Positions 1 through 8,927 of a stretch of 64,000 bases of DNA are shown piece after piece (within the stretch, counting starts at the first letter, position 1; the number at the start of each line of letters is the position of its first letter). Made by a program: the position numbers and the translations under genes. The notes under the pieces are model-generated. The model made no database searches. It was given only the letters and a program-made list of their open reading frames with translations, and was not told the DNA's origin. Origin of the DNA: Bacteroidaceae bacterium (GTDB lineage: Bacteria; Bacteroidota; Bacteroidia; Bacteroidales; Bacteroidaceae); the NCBI GenBank assembly GCA_017469525.1, contig JAFUGG010000024.1:37326-101325 (forward strand), written 5' to 3'.

Positions 1-1370
1 GAGCTCTTTATGACGTCGTCGGCACGTCCCTCGAACCAGTAGTAGCCGTCCTTGTCGCGCCACGCCATGTCGCCCGTGAAGTAGTATCCGTCGTGGCAAG
101 CCTCGAAGGTGATGTTGCTGTCGCGATAGTATTCCTTGAAGAGGCCGATGGCCTTCCTGCCCTCGTTGAGGCGGACGGCTATCTCACCTTTCTCTCCGTC
201 CTCGCAAGGCGTAAGGTCGGGGCGAAGGAGAGCTATCTCGTACTGAGCATTCGGCTTGCCCATGCTGCCCGGCTTGGGTTGCATCCAGGGGAAAGTGCCC
301 AGCGTCATCGTCGTCTCTGTCTGTCCGAAGCCTTCCATCAGGCGTATTCCCGTCAGTTGGAAGAACTTCTCGTACACGGCAGCGTTGAGCGCTTCGCCGG
401 CCGTCGTGCAGTAGCGGAGGGCCGAGAGGTCGTAGCGGCTGAAGTCTTCGCGGACAAGGAAGCGATAGACGGTTGGCGGCGCACAGAAGCTCGTGATGCG
501 GTACTTCTCCATTTGCCTTAGAATCTTCTCCGCAGTGAACTTCTCGTGGTCGAACACGAAGACGCACGCTCCGGCAAACCACTGTCCGTAGAACTTTCCC
601 CACACTGCTTTTCCCCAGCCGGTGTCTGCCACGGTGAGGTGGATGCTGTCGGGCGTGAGATTATGCCAGAAGACGCCGGTCGTGAGGTGTCCCAGAGCGT
701 AGAGGAAGTCGTGTGCCACCATCTTGGGCTCGCCGCTGGTGCCGGAGGTGAAGTACAATATCATGGTGTCGCCATTGGCATTCACGAAGCGCGGACGGCG
801 GAAGGCAGGAGCCTTCTCCACCTCTGCGTGCCAGTCGTGGAAGCCTTCGGGCACGTCGGGACCAATAGAAATGAGCAGGTCAACGGTCGGGCTGTCGGGC
901 AGAGCCTTCTGTATCTCGCCGAGGACATACGGCTCACCCACGCAGATGATGGCTTTCACGCTGGCCGCATTGTTGCGATAGACGATGTCGTGACTGGTGA
1001 GCATGTGCGTTGCAGGGATAGGAACGGCTCCCAGCTTGTGCAGGGCAAGCATCGTTATCCACCATTCCAGGCGACGTTTTTCGATGAGCATCACCATGTC
1101 GCCACGCCCTATGCCGAGGCTCTTAAGGTATGAGGCGGCCTGATCACTCTGCCTCTTCAGGTCGCTGAAGGACAGCCTTCGCTCTGCTCCCTCGTCGTTC
1201 GTCCACAAGAGGGCCAGCTTGTCGGGAGCAACTTCTGCCCAAGCGTCCACGACGTCGTAGGCAAAGTTGAAGTTCTTAGGGATGATGAACTCGAGGTTCT
1301 CCCTGTAGTCTTCCTCCGAGACAAAGCTTGTCTGCCTCAGGAAGCGACTCAATATAGGATTGTTTTCCAT
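1..1370 (-). CDS. AMP-forming acyl-CoA synthetase, cut by the left edge
   Basis: Translating the minus strand from the ATG at 1370 (MENNPILSRFLRQ) gives an open frame that runs off the left edge. It has the adenylate-forming signatures in order: a Ser/Thr/Gly-rich phosphate loop (YFTSGTSGEPKMV), the GFGQTETT motif and YYFTGDMAWRDKDG with FEGRADDVIKS just before the edge. Only the small C-terminal domain with the catalytic lysine is outside. Family knowledge: such enzymes activate acetate or short/medium-chain acids with ATP and CoA in the cytoplasm; the substrate cannot be read here. The gene lies 80 bp after the XRE-cupin regulator on the same strand, so the two are probably cotranscribed and the regulator may control it. 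Confidence 0.9.
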   Translation of the reverse strand, partial: MENNPILSRFLRQTSFVSEEDYRENLEFIIPKNFNFAYDVVDAWAEVAPDKLALLWTNDEGAERRLSFSDLKRQSDQAASYLKSLGIGRGDMVMLIEKRRLEWWITMLALHKLGAVPIPATHMLTSHDIVYRNNAASVKAIICVGEPYVLGEIQKALPDSPTVDLLISIGPDVPEGFHDWHAEVEKAPAFRRPRFVNANGDTMILYFTSGTSGEPKMVAHDFLYALGHLTTGVFWHNLTPDSIHLTVADTGWGKAVWGKFYGQWFAGACVFVFDHEKFTAEKILRQMEKYRITSFCAPPTVYRFLVREDFSRYDLSALRYCTTAGEALNAAVYEKFFQLTGIRLMEGFGQTETTMTLGTFPWMQPKPGSMGKPNAQYEIALLRPDLTPCEDGEKGEIAVRLNEGRKAIGLFKEYYRDSNITFEACHDGYYFTGDMAWRDKDGYYWFEGRADDVIKS

Positions 1371-1450
1371 TGAACATTGAATATTGAAGCGTTAGCTCGA
1401 CGCTGGGTCAACACTGACCGTTTGTTCCCCAAAAAGGGAGTCGGAGGCTT

Positions 1451-2002
1451 CTAAATGATTACCGTCAGGAACTTCACCGTCTTGTTCTCCAAGGCCCTCA
1501 TGCAGTGGGGACGCGTCGTATCGAAATAGATGCTGTCGCCCATGCGGAGTACGATGACCTTTTCCTCAATAGTAACTTCCAGCACGCCGTCGAAGACGAT
1601 GATGAACTCCTGCCCGTCGTGGACGTTCTTGGCGTGGTTCTTGCCGTCCGGAAGAGGTTCTATCTCGGTGAAGAACGGCTCCATGGCTCTTCCCTTAAAG
1701 CCGCTGGCAAGCGACTTATACTTGTAGTCGTTGTGGCGGTCCACCTCGAGCCCTTGCCCTCGGCGCGTCACAAAGTAGCCGTTCATGCGTGGCTCCTCGC
1801 CATAGAGCAGCACATCGAGGGCGATGCCGTACTGTTTGGAGATGCGCGAAAGCAGGTAAACGCCGGGGTCAGCCTCGCCGTTCTCGATGCGGCGATAGTG
1901 TTCGACAGTCGTCTCGCCCACCTCTGCCATCTTCTCTATCGGGATGTCGAATATCTCGCGAAGGCCCTTGAGCCGTTGCGAAATCTGTTTCAGGTCGTCC
2001 AT
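1451..2002 (-). CDS. XRE-family transcriptional regulator with C-terminal cupin domain
   Basis: The frame extends to 2119, but the start chosen is the ATG at 2002 (MDDLKQISQRLKGLRE), because a -7 promoter box lies just upstream at 2034-2041 and the longer version would begin upstream of that promoter. This gives 183 residues. Residues 1-65 form a lambda-repressor-type helix-turn-helix (IEKMAEVGETTVEHYRRIENGEADP), and residues 105-180 form a small cupin barrel (HDGQEFIIVFDGVLEV, then TTRPHCMRALE). Members of this family sense small molecules through the cupin and often regulate a neighbouring metabolic gene, here the acyl-CoA synthetase. The ligand is unknown. Confidence 0.88.
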   Translation of the reverse strand: MDDLKQISQRLKGLREIFDIPIEKMAEVGETTVEHYRRIENGEADPGVYLLSRISKQYGIALDVLLYGEEPRMNGYFVTRRGQGLEVDRHNDYKYKSLASGFKGRAMEPFFTEIEPLPDGKNHAKNVHDGQEFIIVFDGVLEVTIEEKVIVLRMGDSIYFDTTRPHCMRALENKTVKFLTVII

Positions 2003-2033
2003 ATCTGTATCTGATTGTCTTGTTATCCGGCTG

Positions 2034-2041
2034 CAAAGGTA
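2034..2041 (-). promoter_or_regulatory. Bacteroidetes -7 box for the XRE-cupin gene
   Basis: The minus strand reads TACCTTTG, matching TAnnTTTG, 32 bp before the ATG at 2002. This supports the shorter start. No clear -33 TTTG was assigned. Confidence 0.7.
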
Positions 2042-2497
2042 CGAATAATCGAGCGAAATACAAAAGGAAAACAGAAGTTTTTTCTTTTTATTGCCGAGCG
2101 GGAGTGCCTTCGACCGCAAGTCAAAGGTACGAAAAAAAGGAAAAGGGAAAAGTGTTGCGTGAAAAAATTAAAAGCAACGCGTCGTTCTTTTACCTTTTTC
2201 CGAGCGGGAGAGACAAGAGCAAAAAGGTAACATCTCTCCTCCTGACGTTTTTATTTGGTTTTCATAAGCAACGGCGTCGGCTGACGCGACACGTCGCGAT
2301 GGCTTTTCTCACACGTGAGACAACGTTGTCTCACACATGAGAAATTATTGTCTCACACGTGAGACAAACTCCTCTCTCGTGTATGGTAATGTGGCCTGAC
2401 TGGTTCCGTCTCCCCGCGACACGTTTGTAAAAGGTATTTGAAGGTTTGCTGCAAACCCGCAGAGTCACTGAGGGGGAACTCTTGGAGGGTGTGCCGA
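2042..2497. other. Intergenic region without a gene, repeat-bearing
   Basis: This stretch between the XRE gene and proA holds no convincing reading frame. It contains A-rich sequence, two copies of CCGAGCGGGAG (near 2093 and 2201), a possible diverged 22-bp unit at 2285-2306 (CGCGACACGTCGCG core) and the array at 2307-2372. No terminator with a T-run was seen after proA. Confidence 0.6.
2307..2372. repeat. 22-bp tandem palindromic array, three units
   Basis: Three head-to-tail units of exactly 22 bp begin at 2307, 2329 and 2351. Each starts TCTCACACGTGAGA or TCTCACACATGAGA and ends in a short variable tail. With the preceding TTG the unit reads as the dyad TTGTCTCA-CACGTG-AGACAA. It is one of eight loci with this period in the window. 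Confidence 0.88.
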
Positions 2498-3676
2498 CTA
2501 ATCGCGCGTCTGGCCGTTGCCGTCGATGAGCCATTTGTAGGTGGTCATCTCCTCGAGGGCCATGGGTCCGCGCGGGCCGAGCTTCTGGGTGGAGATGCCT
2601 ATCTCGGCACCCATACCGAACTGCGCCCCGTCGGTGAAACTTGTGGGTGCATTGACATAGACGCAAGCAGCATCCACCATCTGCTGGAAGCGGCGGGCGG
2701 TCTCGCTACACTCCGTAATGATGCATTCGCTGTGCCCCGAACCGTAACGCGCGATGTGGGCAAGGGCCTCATCAAGGCTGTCGACGACCTTCAGGGAGAG
2801 TTTGTAGTCCATCCACTCCGTGCCCATCGATGCCTCGTCGGTAATGATTTCCACCTTCCCCTCCATCGGTTCGAGCAAGGCAGGCAGGTCGCTCAGGCGG
2901 TCGCGATGCACGAGCAGGCAGTCGAGGGCGTTGCAGACGCTGACGCGACGCATCTTGGCATTGGTGATGATGCGTCGGCCTTTCTCCAAGTCGCCGTCCT
3001 TGTCGAAGTAGGCATGCACAACGCCGGCTCCTGTTTCAATCACCGGAACACGGGCGTTATCGCGTACAAAGTCGATGAGCTTGCGGCCGCCTCGGGGGAT
3101 GCAAAGGTCCACGTAGCCGACCGCACCCAGCAGCTCGGCCGTGGCCTCGTGGGTGGGAGGCAAAAGAGAACAGACCCCCTCTAACTCCCCCTCTAGGGGG
3201 AGGACATCGTGAATAAGGGCAACGATGGCGCGGTTGCTTTCGTCGGCGCTGTGACTGCCCTTTAGGATGCAGGTGTTGCCGCTTTTGAAGCAGAGAGAAA
3301 AGACGTCGAAGCAGACGTTGGGACGTGCCTCGAAGATGATGCCTATCACGCCAAACGGCACGCTCACGCGGCGCAGATGGAGTCCGTTGGCAAGTGTGCG
3401 CTCCTTGCTTATCATGCCAAGAGGCGACGGCAGACTGGCGACGTTGCGTATGTCGGCAGCAATGCCTCGGATGCGCTCCGGCGTGAGAAGCAGGCGGTCA
3501 TACAATGGGTCGCTTGGTTCGAGCTTTTGCAAGTCGAGGGCATTCGCGGCAAGCAATCTGTCGATGGACGCCTCGGCACGGTCGGCAACACGCAGGAGGA
3601 TGTCGTTCCGCTCGTCGTCTGAGAGGAGCATCAGTTTCCTGCTTGCTTCTTTGGCCTTTTGAAAAACTTCGTTCAT
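2498..3676 (-). CDS. proA: Glutamate-5-semialdehyde dehydrogenase (gamma-glutamyl phosphate reductase)
   Basis: A 392-residue protein of the aldehyde dehydrogenase superfamily, full length for ProA. It reduces gamma-glutamyl phosphate to glutamate-5-semialdehyde with NADPH, the second step of proline synthesis. Diagnostic stretches are [35 protein letters not shown], the region with the likely catalytic cysteine ([16 protein letters not shown]) and HSECIITE. Its ATG overlaps the proB stop by 4 bp (ATGA), so the two are probably translationally coupled. Residues near 166-176 ([11 protein letters not shown]) are encoded by a palindromic repeat almost identical to one in proB. It is the last gene of the arg/pro operon. 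Confidence 0.97.
   Translation of the reverse strand: MNEVFQKAKEASRKLMLLSDDERNDILLRVADRAEASIDRLLAANALDLQKLEPSDPLYDRLLLTPERIRGIAADIRNVASLPSPLGMISKERTLANGLHLRRVSVPFGVIGIIFEARPNVCFDVFSLCFKSGNTCILKGSHSADESNRAIVALIHDVLPLEGELEGVCSLLPPTHEATAELLGAVGYVDLCIPRGGRKLIDFVRDNARVPVIETGAGVVHAYFDKDGDLEKGRRIITNAKMRRVSVCNALDCLLVHRDRLSDLPALLEPMEGKVEIITDEASMGTEWMDYKLSLKVVDSLDEALAHIARYGSGHSECIITECSETARRFQQMVDAACVYVNAPTSFTDGAQFGMGAEIGISTQKLGPRGPMALEEMTTYKWLIDGNGQTRD
3173..3205. repeat. CTCCCC/GGGGAG palindromic element inside proA
   Basis: The core is CTCCCCCTCTAGGGGGAG preceded by GACCCCCTCTAA. It differs at one of 33 positions from the element in proB at 4437-4469. In proA it is translated as [11 protein letters not shown]. 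Confidence 0.88.
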
Positions 3677-4485
3677 GCTGGCAGAAATTCAGTGTGAACA
3701 GTATCCGACGGGGTCTGTATGAGGGCAGGCAGGATGCCGTCGCGGTTGCCGTTGGCAATGATGACGCGGATGCCTGCCTCTGCCACCGAGAGGGCTGTAT
3801 TGAACTTCGACGTCATGCCGCCTCGGCCGGCACTGCTCTTGCTCGGCAGGATGTAGCGGCTCACGTTGTCGCCGGCTTTCACCTGACGGATGACTTCACT
3901 CCCCGCGTCCGACGGATTGCCGTTGTAGAGGCCGTCCACACCCGTCAGCAACACCAGCATCTCAGCCCCCACCATCTTGGCTATCAGGCCGGAAAGCTCG
4001 TCGTTATCGGTGAACATCAGCTCTTCGATGCTGACCGTGTCGTTCTCATTCACGATGGGCAAGACGCCGTTCGCCAACATCACCTCCATGCAGGCACGTT
4101 GGTTCTGGTAGCTTCGCTCGCTTTGGAAGTTCTCCTTAGTGGTCAAAACCTGTCCGATGTGGATGTTGTATTCGCGGAAGAGGTCGTAGTAAAGGCCCGT
4201 GAGCTTCACCTGTCCCATTGCCGAAAAGAGTTGCCTTTGCTCGACAGAGTCGAGGGAATGGTCGACTTGAAGTTCGCCCCTGCCGCACGCAACAGCCCCG
4301 CTCGTGACGAGCACCACGTCATATCCGTTGCCGCGCAACCATGCAATCTGGTCCACAAGCGCCGACATACGGGTAATGTCCAGCTTGCCGCTGTCTGTGG
4401 TGAGCACGTTGCTGCCCACCTTAACGACCAATGTACGACCCCCTCTAACTCCCCCTTTAGGGGGAGGACTGTATAAATTTGCCAT
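3673..4485 (-). CDS. proB: Glutamate 5-kinase, short form without PUA domain
   Basis: A 270-residue amino acid kinase that phosphorylates the gamma-carboxyl of glutamate, the first step of proline synthesis. Visible motifs are [13 protein letters not shown] (ATP site), [24 protein letters not shown] and [11 protein letters not shown]. The C-terminal PUA domain of the E. coli enzyme is absent. The kinase proper begins at RTLVVKVG. The first 17 residues ([17 protein letters not shown]) are mostly encoded by the palindromic element at 4437-4469, so the repeat appears to have supplied the N-terminal extension. The start at 4485 lies 13 bp after proC. I see no alternative ATG between the element and the kinase fold. 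Confidence 0.95.
   Translation of the reverse strand: MANLYSPPPKGGVRGGRTLVVKVGSNVLTTDSGKLDITRMSALVDQIAWLRGNGYDVVLVTSGAVACGRGELQVDHSLDSVEQRQLFSAMGQVKLTGLYYDLFREYNIHIGQVLTTKENFQSERSYQNQRACMEVMLANGVLPIVNENDTVSIEELMFTDNDELSGLIAKMVGAEMLVLLTGVDGLYNGNPSDAGSEVIRQVKAGDNVSRYILPSKSSAGRGGMTSKFNTALSVAEAGIRVIIANGNRDGILPALIQTPSDTVHTEFLPA
4437..4469. repeat. CTCCCC/GGGGAG palindromic element at the 5' end of proB
   Basis: The core is CTCCCCCTTTAGGGGGAG, one base different from the proA copy. Read in another frame than in proA, it encodes [11 protein letters not shown] in the N-terminal extension of ProB. Confidence 0.88.
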
Positions 4486-4498
4486 TACTCCTGCTTCT

Positions 4499-5239
4499 TT
4501 ATCCTTGTTTTTCCAGTCCCGCTTTCAGACAACGAATGACTGCCGAGCTGAAGCAGGCATGGTCGAGTTCGTTCAAACCCTTTATGGTGATGCCGCCTGG
4601 CGTCGTGACTTTGTCGATGGCTGCTTCCGGGTGAAGTCCCGTCTCGCGGAGCAACGACACGGCACCCTGCATGGTCTGCATAGCTATCTGCTTTGCGTCG
4701 TCGGGATAGAAACCCATCTCGACGCCTCCCTCCATCATGGCACGGAGGAAACGCATCACGTAAGCGATGCCGCAGCCAGCCATCATCATGCCGGCCTCCA
4801 TGAGTCGCCGGGGAACGACCCTGCTCTGCCCTACCCTTCCGAAGAGCTCCGCCACCGTTTCTGCCTGCGGTGCCTCCTCGACGAAGGTCATGCTCTCGCC
4901 AAACTCGGCTGCTATGTTGGGCATGGCATACACGTCGATGCGCTCATGACGGATGCCTGCTGCGACTGAAACGACGAGTTGCTCCTTCAGTTCCGGCATT
5001 ATCTCTGAGAGAACTTGTCCTACGAGCCAAGGCTTCACGGCCAGCACCACGACGTCGGCACCCCTGACTGCCTCTTTGTTGTCAAGCGTTGTTGTGATGC
5101 CCGGGCAAGCCTTCCGGACGTCATCAAGCGTCTTCTGAGTATGGGCAGTGGCTGTGATGTCGGCTGCCATACCAGCCTTCGTCCATCCCTTAATAAGGGC
5201 ACCACCCATGTTGCCTGCGCCTATGACAGATATCTTCAT
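4499..5239 (-). CDS. proC: Pyrroline-5-carboxylate reductase
   Basis: A 246-residue NAD(P)H-dependent reductase that makes proline from pyrroline-5-carboxylate. The N-terminal Rossmann loop is VIGAGNMGGALIKG, followed by DVVVLAVKPW and PNIAAEFGESMT. The signature near the C-terminus is TTPGGITIKGLNELD. Slightly shorter than the usual 260-270 residues but with all core motifs. The start overlaps the argD stop by 4 bp, and proB follows after 13 bp, so the operon joins the end of arginine synthesis to all three proline enzymes. Confidence 0.96.
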   Translation of the reverse strand: MKISVIGAGNMGGALIKGWTKAGMAADITATAHTQKTLDDVRKACPGITTTLDNKEAVRGADVVVLAVKPWLVGQVLSEIMPELKEQLVVSVAAGIRHERIDVYAMPNIAAEFGESMTFVEEAPQAETVAELFGRVGQSRVVPRRLMEAGMMMAGCGIAYVMRFLRAMMEGGVEMGFYPDDAKQIAMQTMQGAVSLLRETGLHPEAAIDKVTTPGGITIKGLNELDHACFSSAVIRCLKAGLEKQG

Positions 5240-6366
5240 GAGAGTACAGCCTTTAGTTTACCTACGAAACTGTCTGCCTCGGCCTTTGTCAAGCAGAGAG
5301 GCGGCAGCAGTCGGAGCACGTTTGTCCCAGAGCAACCGGTGAAGCAATGCTGTTCGCTGACCAGTCGCTGGCGGGGTTCTTTGTAAGGAATGTCAAGCTC
5401 GATGCCTATCATCAAACCTCGTCCGCGCACTTCCACGACGTGAGGCAGCCTGGCGTCGCGTATGGCTTTCATCAAGTACTCGCCCACCTCGGCCGCATTC
5501 TCCACGAGATGTTCGCTCTCCATGATGTCGAGGACGGCTATCGCACCGGCACAAGCCAGATGGTTTCCGCCGAAGGTCGTGCCGAGCTGACCATAGACGG
5601 GCTTGAACGCAGGACTTATGAGCAGGGCACTCATCGGGAAGCCGTTGCAGATTCCCTTGGCCACGGTGATCAAGTCGGGACGTACCCCGAGGTGTTGATG
5701 CGCGAAGAACTTGCCGCTGCGACCGTATCCACATTGTATCTCATCGCAGATAAGTACGGTGCCGTGGGCTTTGCAGAGCGCCTGCAACTGCTGTAGGAAG
5801 TCGGCCTCCACCATTCGTATGCCGCCCACGCCTTGTATGCATTCGATGATGCAAGCGCAGACATCGTCCTTCTCAAGCTCAGTCTTCCAGGCCTCGATAT
5901 CGTTTAGGGGCAGGTAAGTGACGTGCCCGTTCGCGTTGACGGGAGCAATGATCTTGGGATTCGCCGTTGCCTCCACAGCCAGAGATGTGCGGCCGTGGAA
6001 GGCTTTTTCAAGTGAGAGGATGCGTGTCCTGCCGTTATAGAATGATGCCAGCTTCAGGGCATTCTCGTTGGCTTCGGCACCGCTGTTGATGAGGAAGAGC
6101 TGGTAGTCTTCGTAGCCACAGGCTTTGCCGAGGCGTCGCGCAAACTCCCTCTGCAAGGGGTTCTGCACGGAGTTGCTGTAGAAGCCAAGTGTCTCGAGCT
6201 GCTTCTTCATGGCCTCCACATAATGCGGATGGCAGTGGCCGACGCTGATGACGGCGTGTCCGCCATAGAGGTCGAGGTATTCCTGCCCCTCACTATCCCA
6301 GACCTTGCAGCCTTTGCCGCGTGCTATGGTCACATCCATGAGGGGATAAACATCGAATAAATTCAT
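5236..6366 (-). CDS. argD: Acetylornithine (or succinylornithine) aminotransferase
   Basis: A 376-residue class III pyridoxal-phosphate aminotransferase. It has the start DVYPLMDVTIARGKGCKVWD, LFLINSGAEANENALKLA, FHGRTSLAVEAT, LICDEIQCGYGRSGKF and the Schiff-base lysine in ITVAKGICNGFPMSALL. It converts N-acyl-glutamate semialdehyde to N-acyl-ornithine. Some Bacteroidetes use N-succinyl rather than N-acetyl intermediates, and sequence alone does not settle which applies. It lies between argC (51 bp upstream) and proC (4 bp overlap). Confidence 0.95.
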   Translation of the reverse strand: MNLFDVYPLMDVTIARGKGCKVWDSEGQEYLDLYGGHAVISVGHCHPHYVEAMKKQLETLGFYSNSVQNPLQREFARRLGKACGYEDYQLFLINSGAEANENALKLASFYNGRTRILSLEKAFHGRTSLAVEATANPKIIAPVNANGHVTYLPLNDIEAWKTELEKDDVCACIIECIQGVGGIRMVEADFLQQLQALCKAHGTVLICDEIQCGYGRSGKFFAHQHLGVRPDLITVAKGICNGFPMSALLISPAFKPVYGQLGTTFGGNHLACAGAIAVLDIMESEHLVENAAEVGEYLMKAIRDARLPHVVEVRGRGLMIGIELDIPYKEPRQRLVSEQHCFTGCSGTNVLRLLPPLCLTKAEADSFVGKLKAVLS

Positions 6367-6417
6367 TTCGTTCTTTTCGTTATGTCGTTATGACGTTATA
6401 TCGTTATGACGAGGCGT

Positions 6418-7383
6418 TCAGAAGGCACTCGCCTTGAGTCGGAGACCTTCGCATTCGTCGAGGCCGAACATGAGGTTCATGTTCTGCACAGCCTGCCCGA
6501 CGGCTCCCTTCAGGAGATTGTCGATACAGGAGATCATGAGCAGTTGGTCCTCGTACTTCTCCACGTAAACCAGGGCTTTGTTGGTGTTTACAACCTGCTT
6601 CATATCAGGGCTCTTCATGACGAAGTGCGTGAAGGCAGCGTCCTCGTAATAGTCCTCGTATATCTGTTTAACCTGTTCCAGAGGCATGTCACACTTGGCA
6701 TAGGCAGTCACGAAGATGCCTCGCGTGAAGCAACCTCGCTGCGGGATGAAGAGCACGCGACCTTCGTAGCCGGGCCGAAGCTCCTGCACCGTCTGGTTGA
6801 TTTCGAGCAGATGCTGGTGCGTGAAGGTCTTGTAGACGGAGATGTTATCGTTTCGCCACGAGAAATGTGTCGTGGCTCCGGGCTTCTGACCTGCGCCCGT
6901 GCTGCCCGTGATACCGTTGACATGAATGTCGCCACTGATGATGTCGGCCTTCAAGGCAGGCAGCAGAGCGAGCTGGATGGCAGTGGCAAAACAGCCTGGA
7001 TTGGCGAGGCGTTGGCAGCCGCGTATCGTCGAGCGATGCGTCTCAGGCAGTCCATAGACAAAGTCATGCTCCCCGCTTATGCGGAAGTCCTGCGCCAAGT
7101 CGATAATCTTGACGTTCGAAGGTATCTCATGCTCGCTCAGGAACTGGGCGCTCTTGCCGTGCCCGAAGCAGAAGAAGACGACGTCCACTTGGTCGAAGGG
7201 GAGGTTGAGGCTGAACCTCAACCCACAGTCGCCGACCAGTCCTTCGTGGACATCGCTGACGAGGTTGCCGGCGTTCGACTCGCTATGGGCAAAGACAATC
7301 TCCGCCTCGGGGTGTCCCAAAAGCACCCGTATCAGTTCGCCACCGGTATATCCGGCAGCTCCAAGTATTCCTACTCTTACCAT
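6418..7383 (-). CDS. argC: N-acyl-gamma-glutamyl-phosphate reductase
   Basis: A 321-residue NADPH-dependent reductase of the third step of arginine synthesis. It has the nucleotide loop GILGAAGYTGGELIRVLLGHPE, the active-site cysteine in LANPGCFATAIQLALLP, and GITGSTGAGQKP. The C-terminal part keeps the usual conserved histidine region (HQHLLEINQT). The start ATG at 7383 is followed directly by the Rossmann fold. Upstream, before argG, lies a 168-bp gap filled mainly by the 22-bp array at 7441-7528. Confidence 0.96.
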   Translation of the reverse strand: MVRVGILGAAGYTGGELIRVLLGHPEAEIVFAHSESNAGNLVSDVHEGLVGDCGLRFSLNLPFDQVDVVFFCFGHGKSAQFLSEHEIPSNVKIIDLAQDFRISGEHDFVYGLPETHRSTIRGCQRLANPGCFATAIQLALLPALKADIISGDIHVNGITGSTGAGQKPGATTHFSWRNDNISVYKTFTHQHLLEINQTVQELRPGYEGRVLFIPQRGCFTRGIFVTAYAKCDMPLEQVKQIYEDYYEDAAFTHFVMKSPDMKQVVNTNKALVYVEKYEDQLLMISCIDNLLKGAVGQAVQNMNLMFGLDECEGLRLKASAF

Positions 7384-7440
7384 AGTTTTATCATTTCATT
7401 AAGTGCGTCTCGAAAACAGCTACGCCTATCCTACAAACGC

Positions 7441-7528
7441 GGCACGTCGAATTGAGCAACGCGGCACGTCGAATTGAGCAACGCGGCACGTCGAATTGAG
7501 CAACGCGACACGTCGAGTTTTGAGACGC
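7441..7528. repeat. 22-bp tandem array, four units, with flanking inverted repeat
   Basis: Units of exactly 22 bp start at 7441, 7463, 7485 and 7507. The first three are identical (GGCACGTCGAATTGAG plus CAACGC). The fourth is diverged. The array is bracketed by GCGTCTCGAAAAC near 7405-7417 and GTTTTGAGACGC at 7517-7528, which are inverted. It sits between argG and argC within the operon. Confidence 0.92.
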
Positions 7529-7551
7529 CACCTTCCGAGGAACAAATCCAC

Positions 7552-8748
7552 CTATTTCCTTTCGTCCGGATGAGCCAGATAGTATGCACGAAGAGCCGTG
7601 GATGTCACCTTGATGAAGCCCTTTGCGTCTTCGCTCGTCCAAGCCTTTGCCGTCTCGCCATATTCGCCGAGCTTGTTCTTGACAAGGTCGTTGGGACTGT
7701 CCACGCCGACCGTCTGGAAGCAGAGCGGCCGCAGTTCGAGCGTCACTTCGCCCGTCACGTTCCTCTGACTGCTCAGCAGCATCGCCTCGATGTCCGGCAT
7801 GACAGGCTCCAGATATTGGCTCTCGTGAAGGAACATACCGTACCAGTTGGCCACTTGCTCCTTCCAGTATTGCTGCCACTTAGACAGGGTGAACTTCTCC
7901 AGATAACGGTGCGCACCAATGATCAGCATGGGAGCGGCGGCTTCGAAACCAACCCTTCCCTTGATGCCAATGATGGTGTCGCCCACGTGACAGTCGCGAC
8001 CGATGCCGTAGCGGGCGCCTATCTCCTCGACTTTCTGGATAGCCTTTATCTTGTCCTCGAAGTGTTCTCCGTTGACGCTGCATATCTCGCCCTTCTCGAA
8101 ACCGATTTTCAGCAGCTCGGGACCCACCTCTGTCGGGTGCTTCAGATAGGCACTTTCGGGCAGTCCTTGCTTTGAGTCGAGGATTTCTCCGCCGCAGATG
8201 CTGGTCCCCCAAAGGCCCACGTTGTAGCTGTACTTGAGCTTCGTGAAGTCGGCAAAGTAGCCGTTTCGGTTGAGATAATCCACCTCTTCCTGTCGCGAAA
8301 GGTTTCCGTCGCGCGTCAGCGTGATGATTTCCACGCCCGGACACATCACCAGAAAGGTCATGTCGAAACGTATCTGGTCGTTGCCAGCGCCGGTGGAACC
8401 GTGGGCGATGGCTGTGGCACCAATCTCCTTGGCGTATCTCGCAATGGCAAGAGCCTGGAAGATACGCTCGCTGCTTACTGATATGGGATAACAGTTGTTA
8501 CGGAGCACGTTGCCGAAGACCATGTACTTCAAGGACTTCTCATAGTATTCCTGCGTCACGTCGAGCGTGACATACTGCTTGGCACCCAGCTTGTAGGCGT
8601 TCTCTTCGTTAGCCTTGAGCTGCTCCGCACTGAAGCCTCCCGTGTTGGCACAAGCGGCATAAACCTCGTAACCCTTCTCCTTTGCCAGGTACATCACCGT
8701 GTAGCTGGTATCCAAACCGCCGCTAAAGGCGACAACTACTTTCTTCAT
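7552..8748 (-). CDS. argG: Argininosuccinate synthase
   Basis: A 398-residue synthase that joins citrulline and aspartate with ATP. The N-terminal PP-loop (VVVAFSGGLDTSYTVMYLA) is intact, followed by ATAIAHGSTGAGNDQIRFD, DYLNRNGYFADF and WGTSICGGEILD, all typical of the family. Length matches the usual 400 residues. It is the third gene of the operon. A repeat-rich gap of 179 bp separates it from the GNAT gene, and the 22-bp array follows it. Confidence 0.97.
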   Translation of the reverse strand: MKKVVVAFSGGLDTSYTVMYLAKEKGYEVYAACANTGGFSAEQLKANEENAYKLGAKQYVTLDVTQEYYEKSLKYMVFGNVLRNNCYPISVSSERIFQALAIARYAKEIGATAIAHGSTGAGNDQIRFDMTFLVMCPGVEIITLTRDGNLSRQEEVDYLNRNGYFADFTKLKYSYNVGLWGTSICGGEILDSKQGLPESAYLKHPTEVGPELLKIGFEKGEICSVNGEHFEDKIKAIQKVEEIGARYGIGRDCHVGDTIIGIKGRVGFEAAAPMLIIGAHRYLEKFTLSKWQQYWKEQVANWYGMFLHESQYLEPVMPDIEAMLLSSQRNVTGEVTLELRPLCFQTVGVDSPNDLVKNKLGEYGETAKAWTSEDAKGFIKVTSTALRAYYLAHPDERK

Positions 8749-8808
8749 CTTCTATTTTACGATTGAGTATTAACGATTCTTTGACATTTGTATTCACTTC
8801 CTTTGTTC

Positions 8809-8920
8809 GGTCGGATTTGTAATCCGACCGCGTGGAATATAGGGATTTGTAATCCCGCAACTGTTCTTTTATCGCATTGCAAATGCTTATATTCCATGCT
8901 GGCGGATTACAAATCCGCCA
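8809..8920. repeat. REPIN-like inverted repeat element (GGATTTGTAATCC palindromes)
   Basis: Three short palindromes share GGATTTGTAATCC or its complement: 8809-8829, 8842-8856 and 8900-8920. GCGTGGAATATA (8830-8841) and TATATTCCATGC (8888-8899) pair across a centre containing GCATTTGCAATGC-type symmetry, so the whole element can fold as one large hairpin. It occupies the gap between the GNAT gene and argG. Confidence 0.85.
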
Positions 8921-8927
8921 GGACATT

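Noticed and set aside
93..1133. Plus-strand open frames at the left edge
   Set aside because: The minus strand encodes a clear acyl-CoA synthetase there; the plus-strand frames are its shadows.
7441..7528. CRISPR array
   Set aside because: The 22-bp units follow each other directly with no spacers, and no cas genes are in the window.
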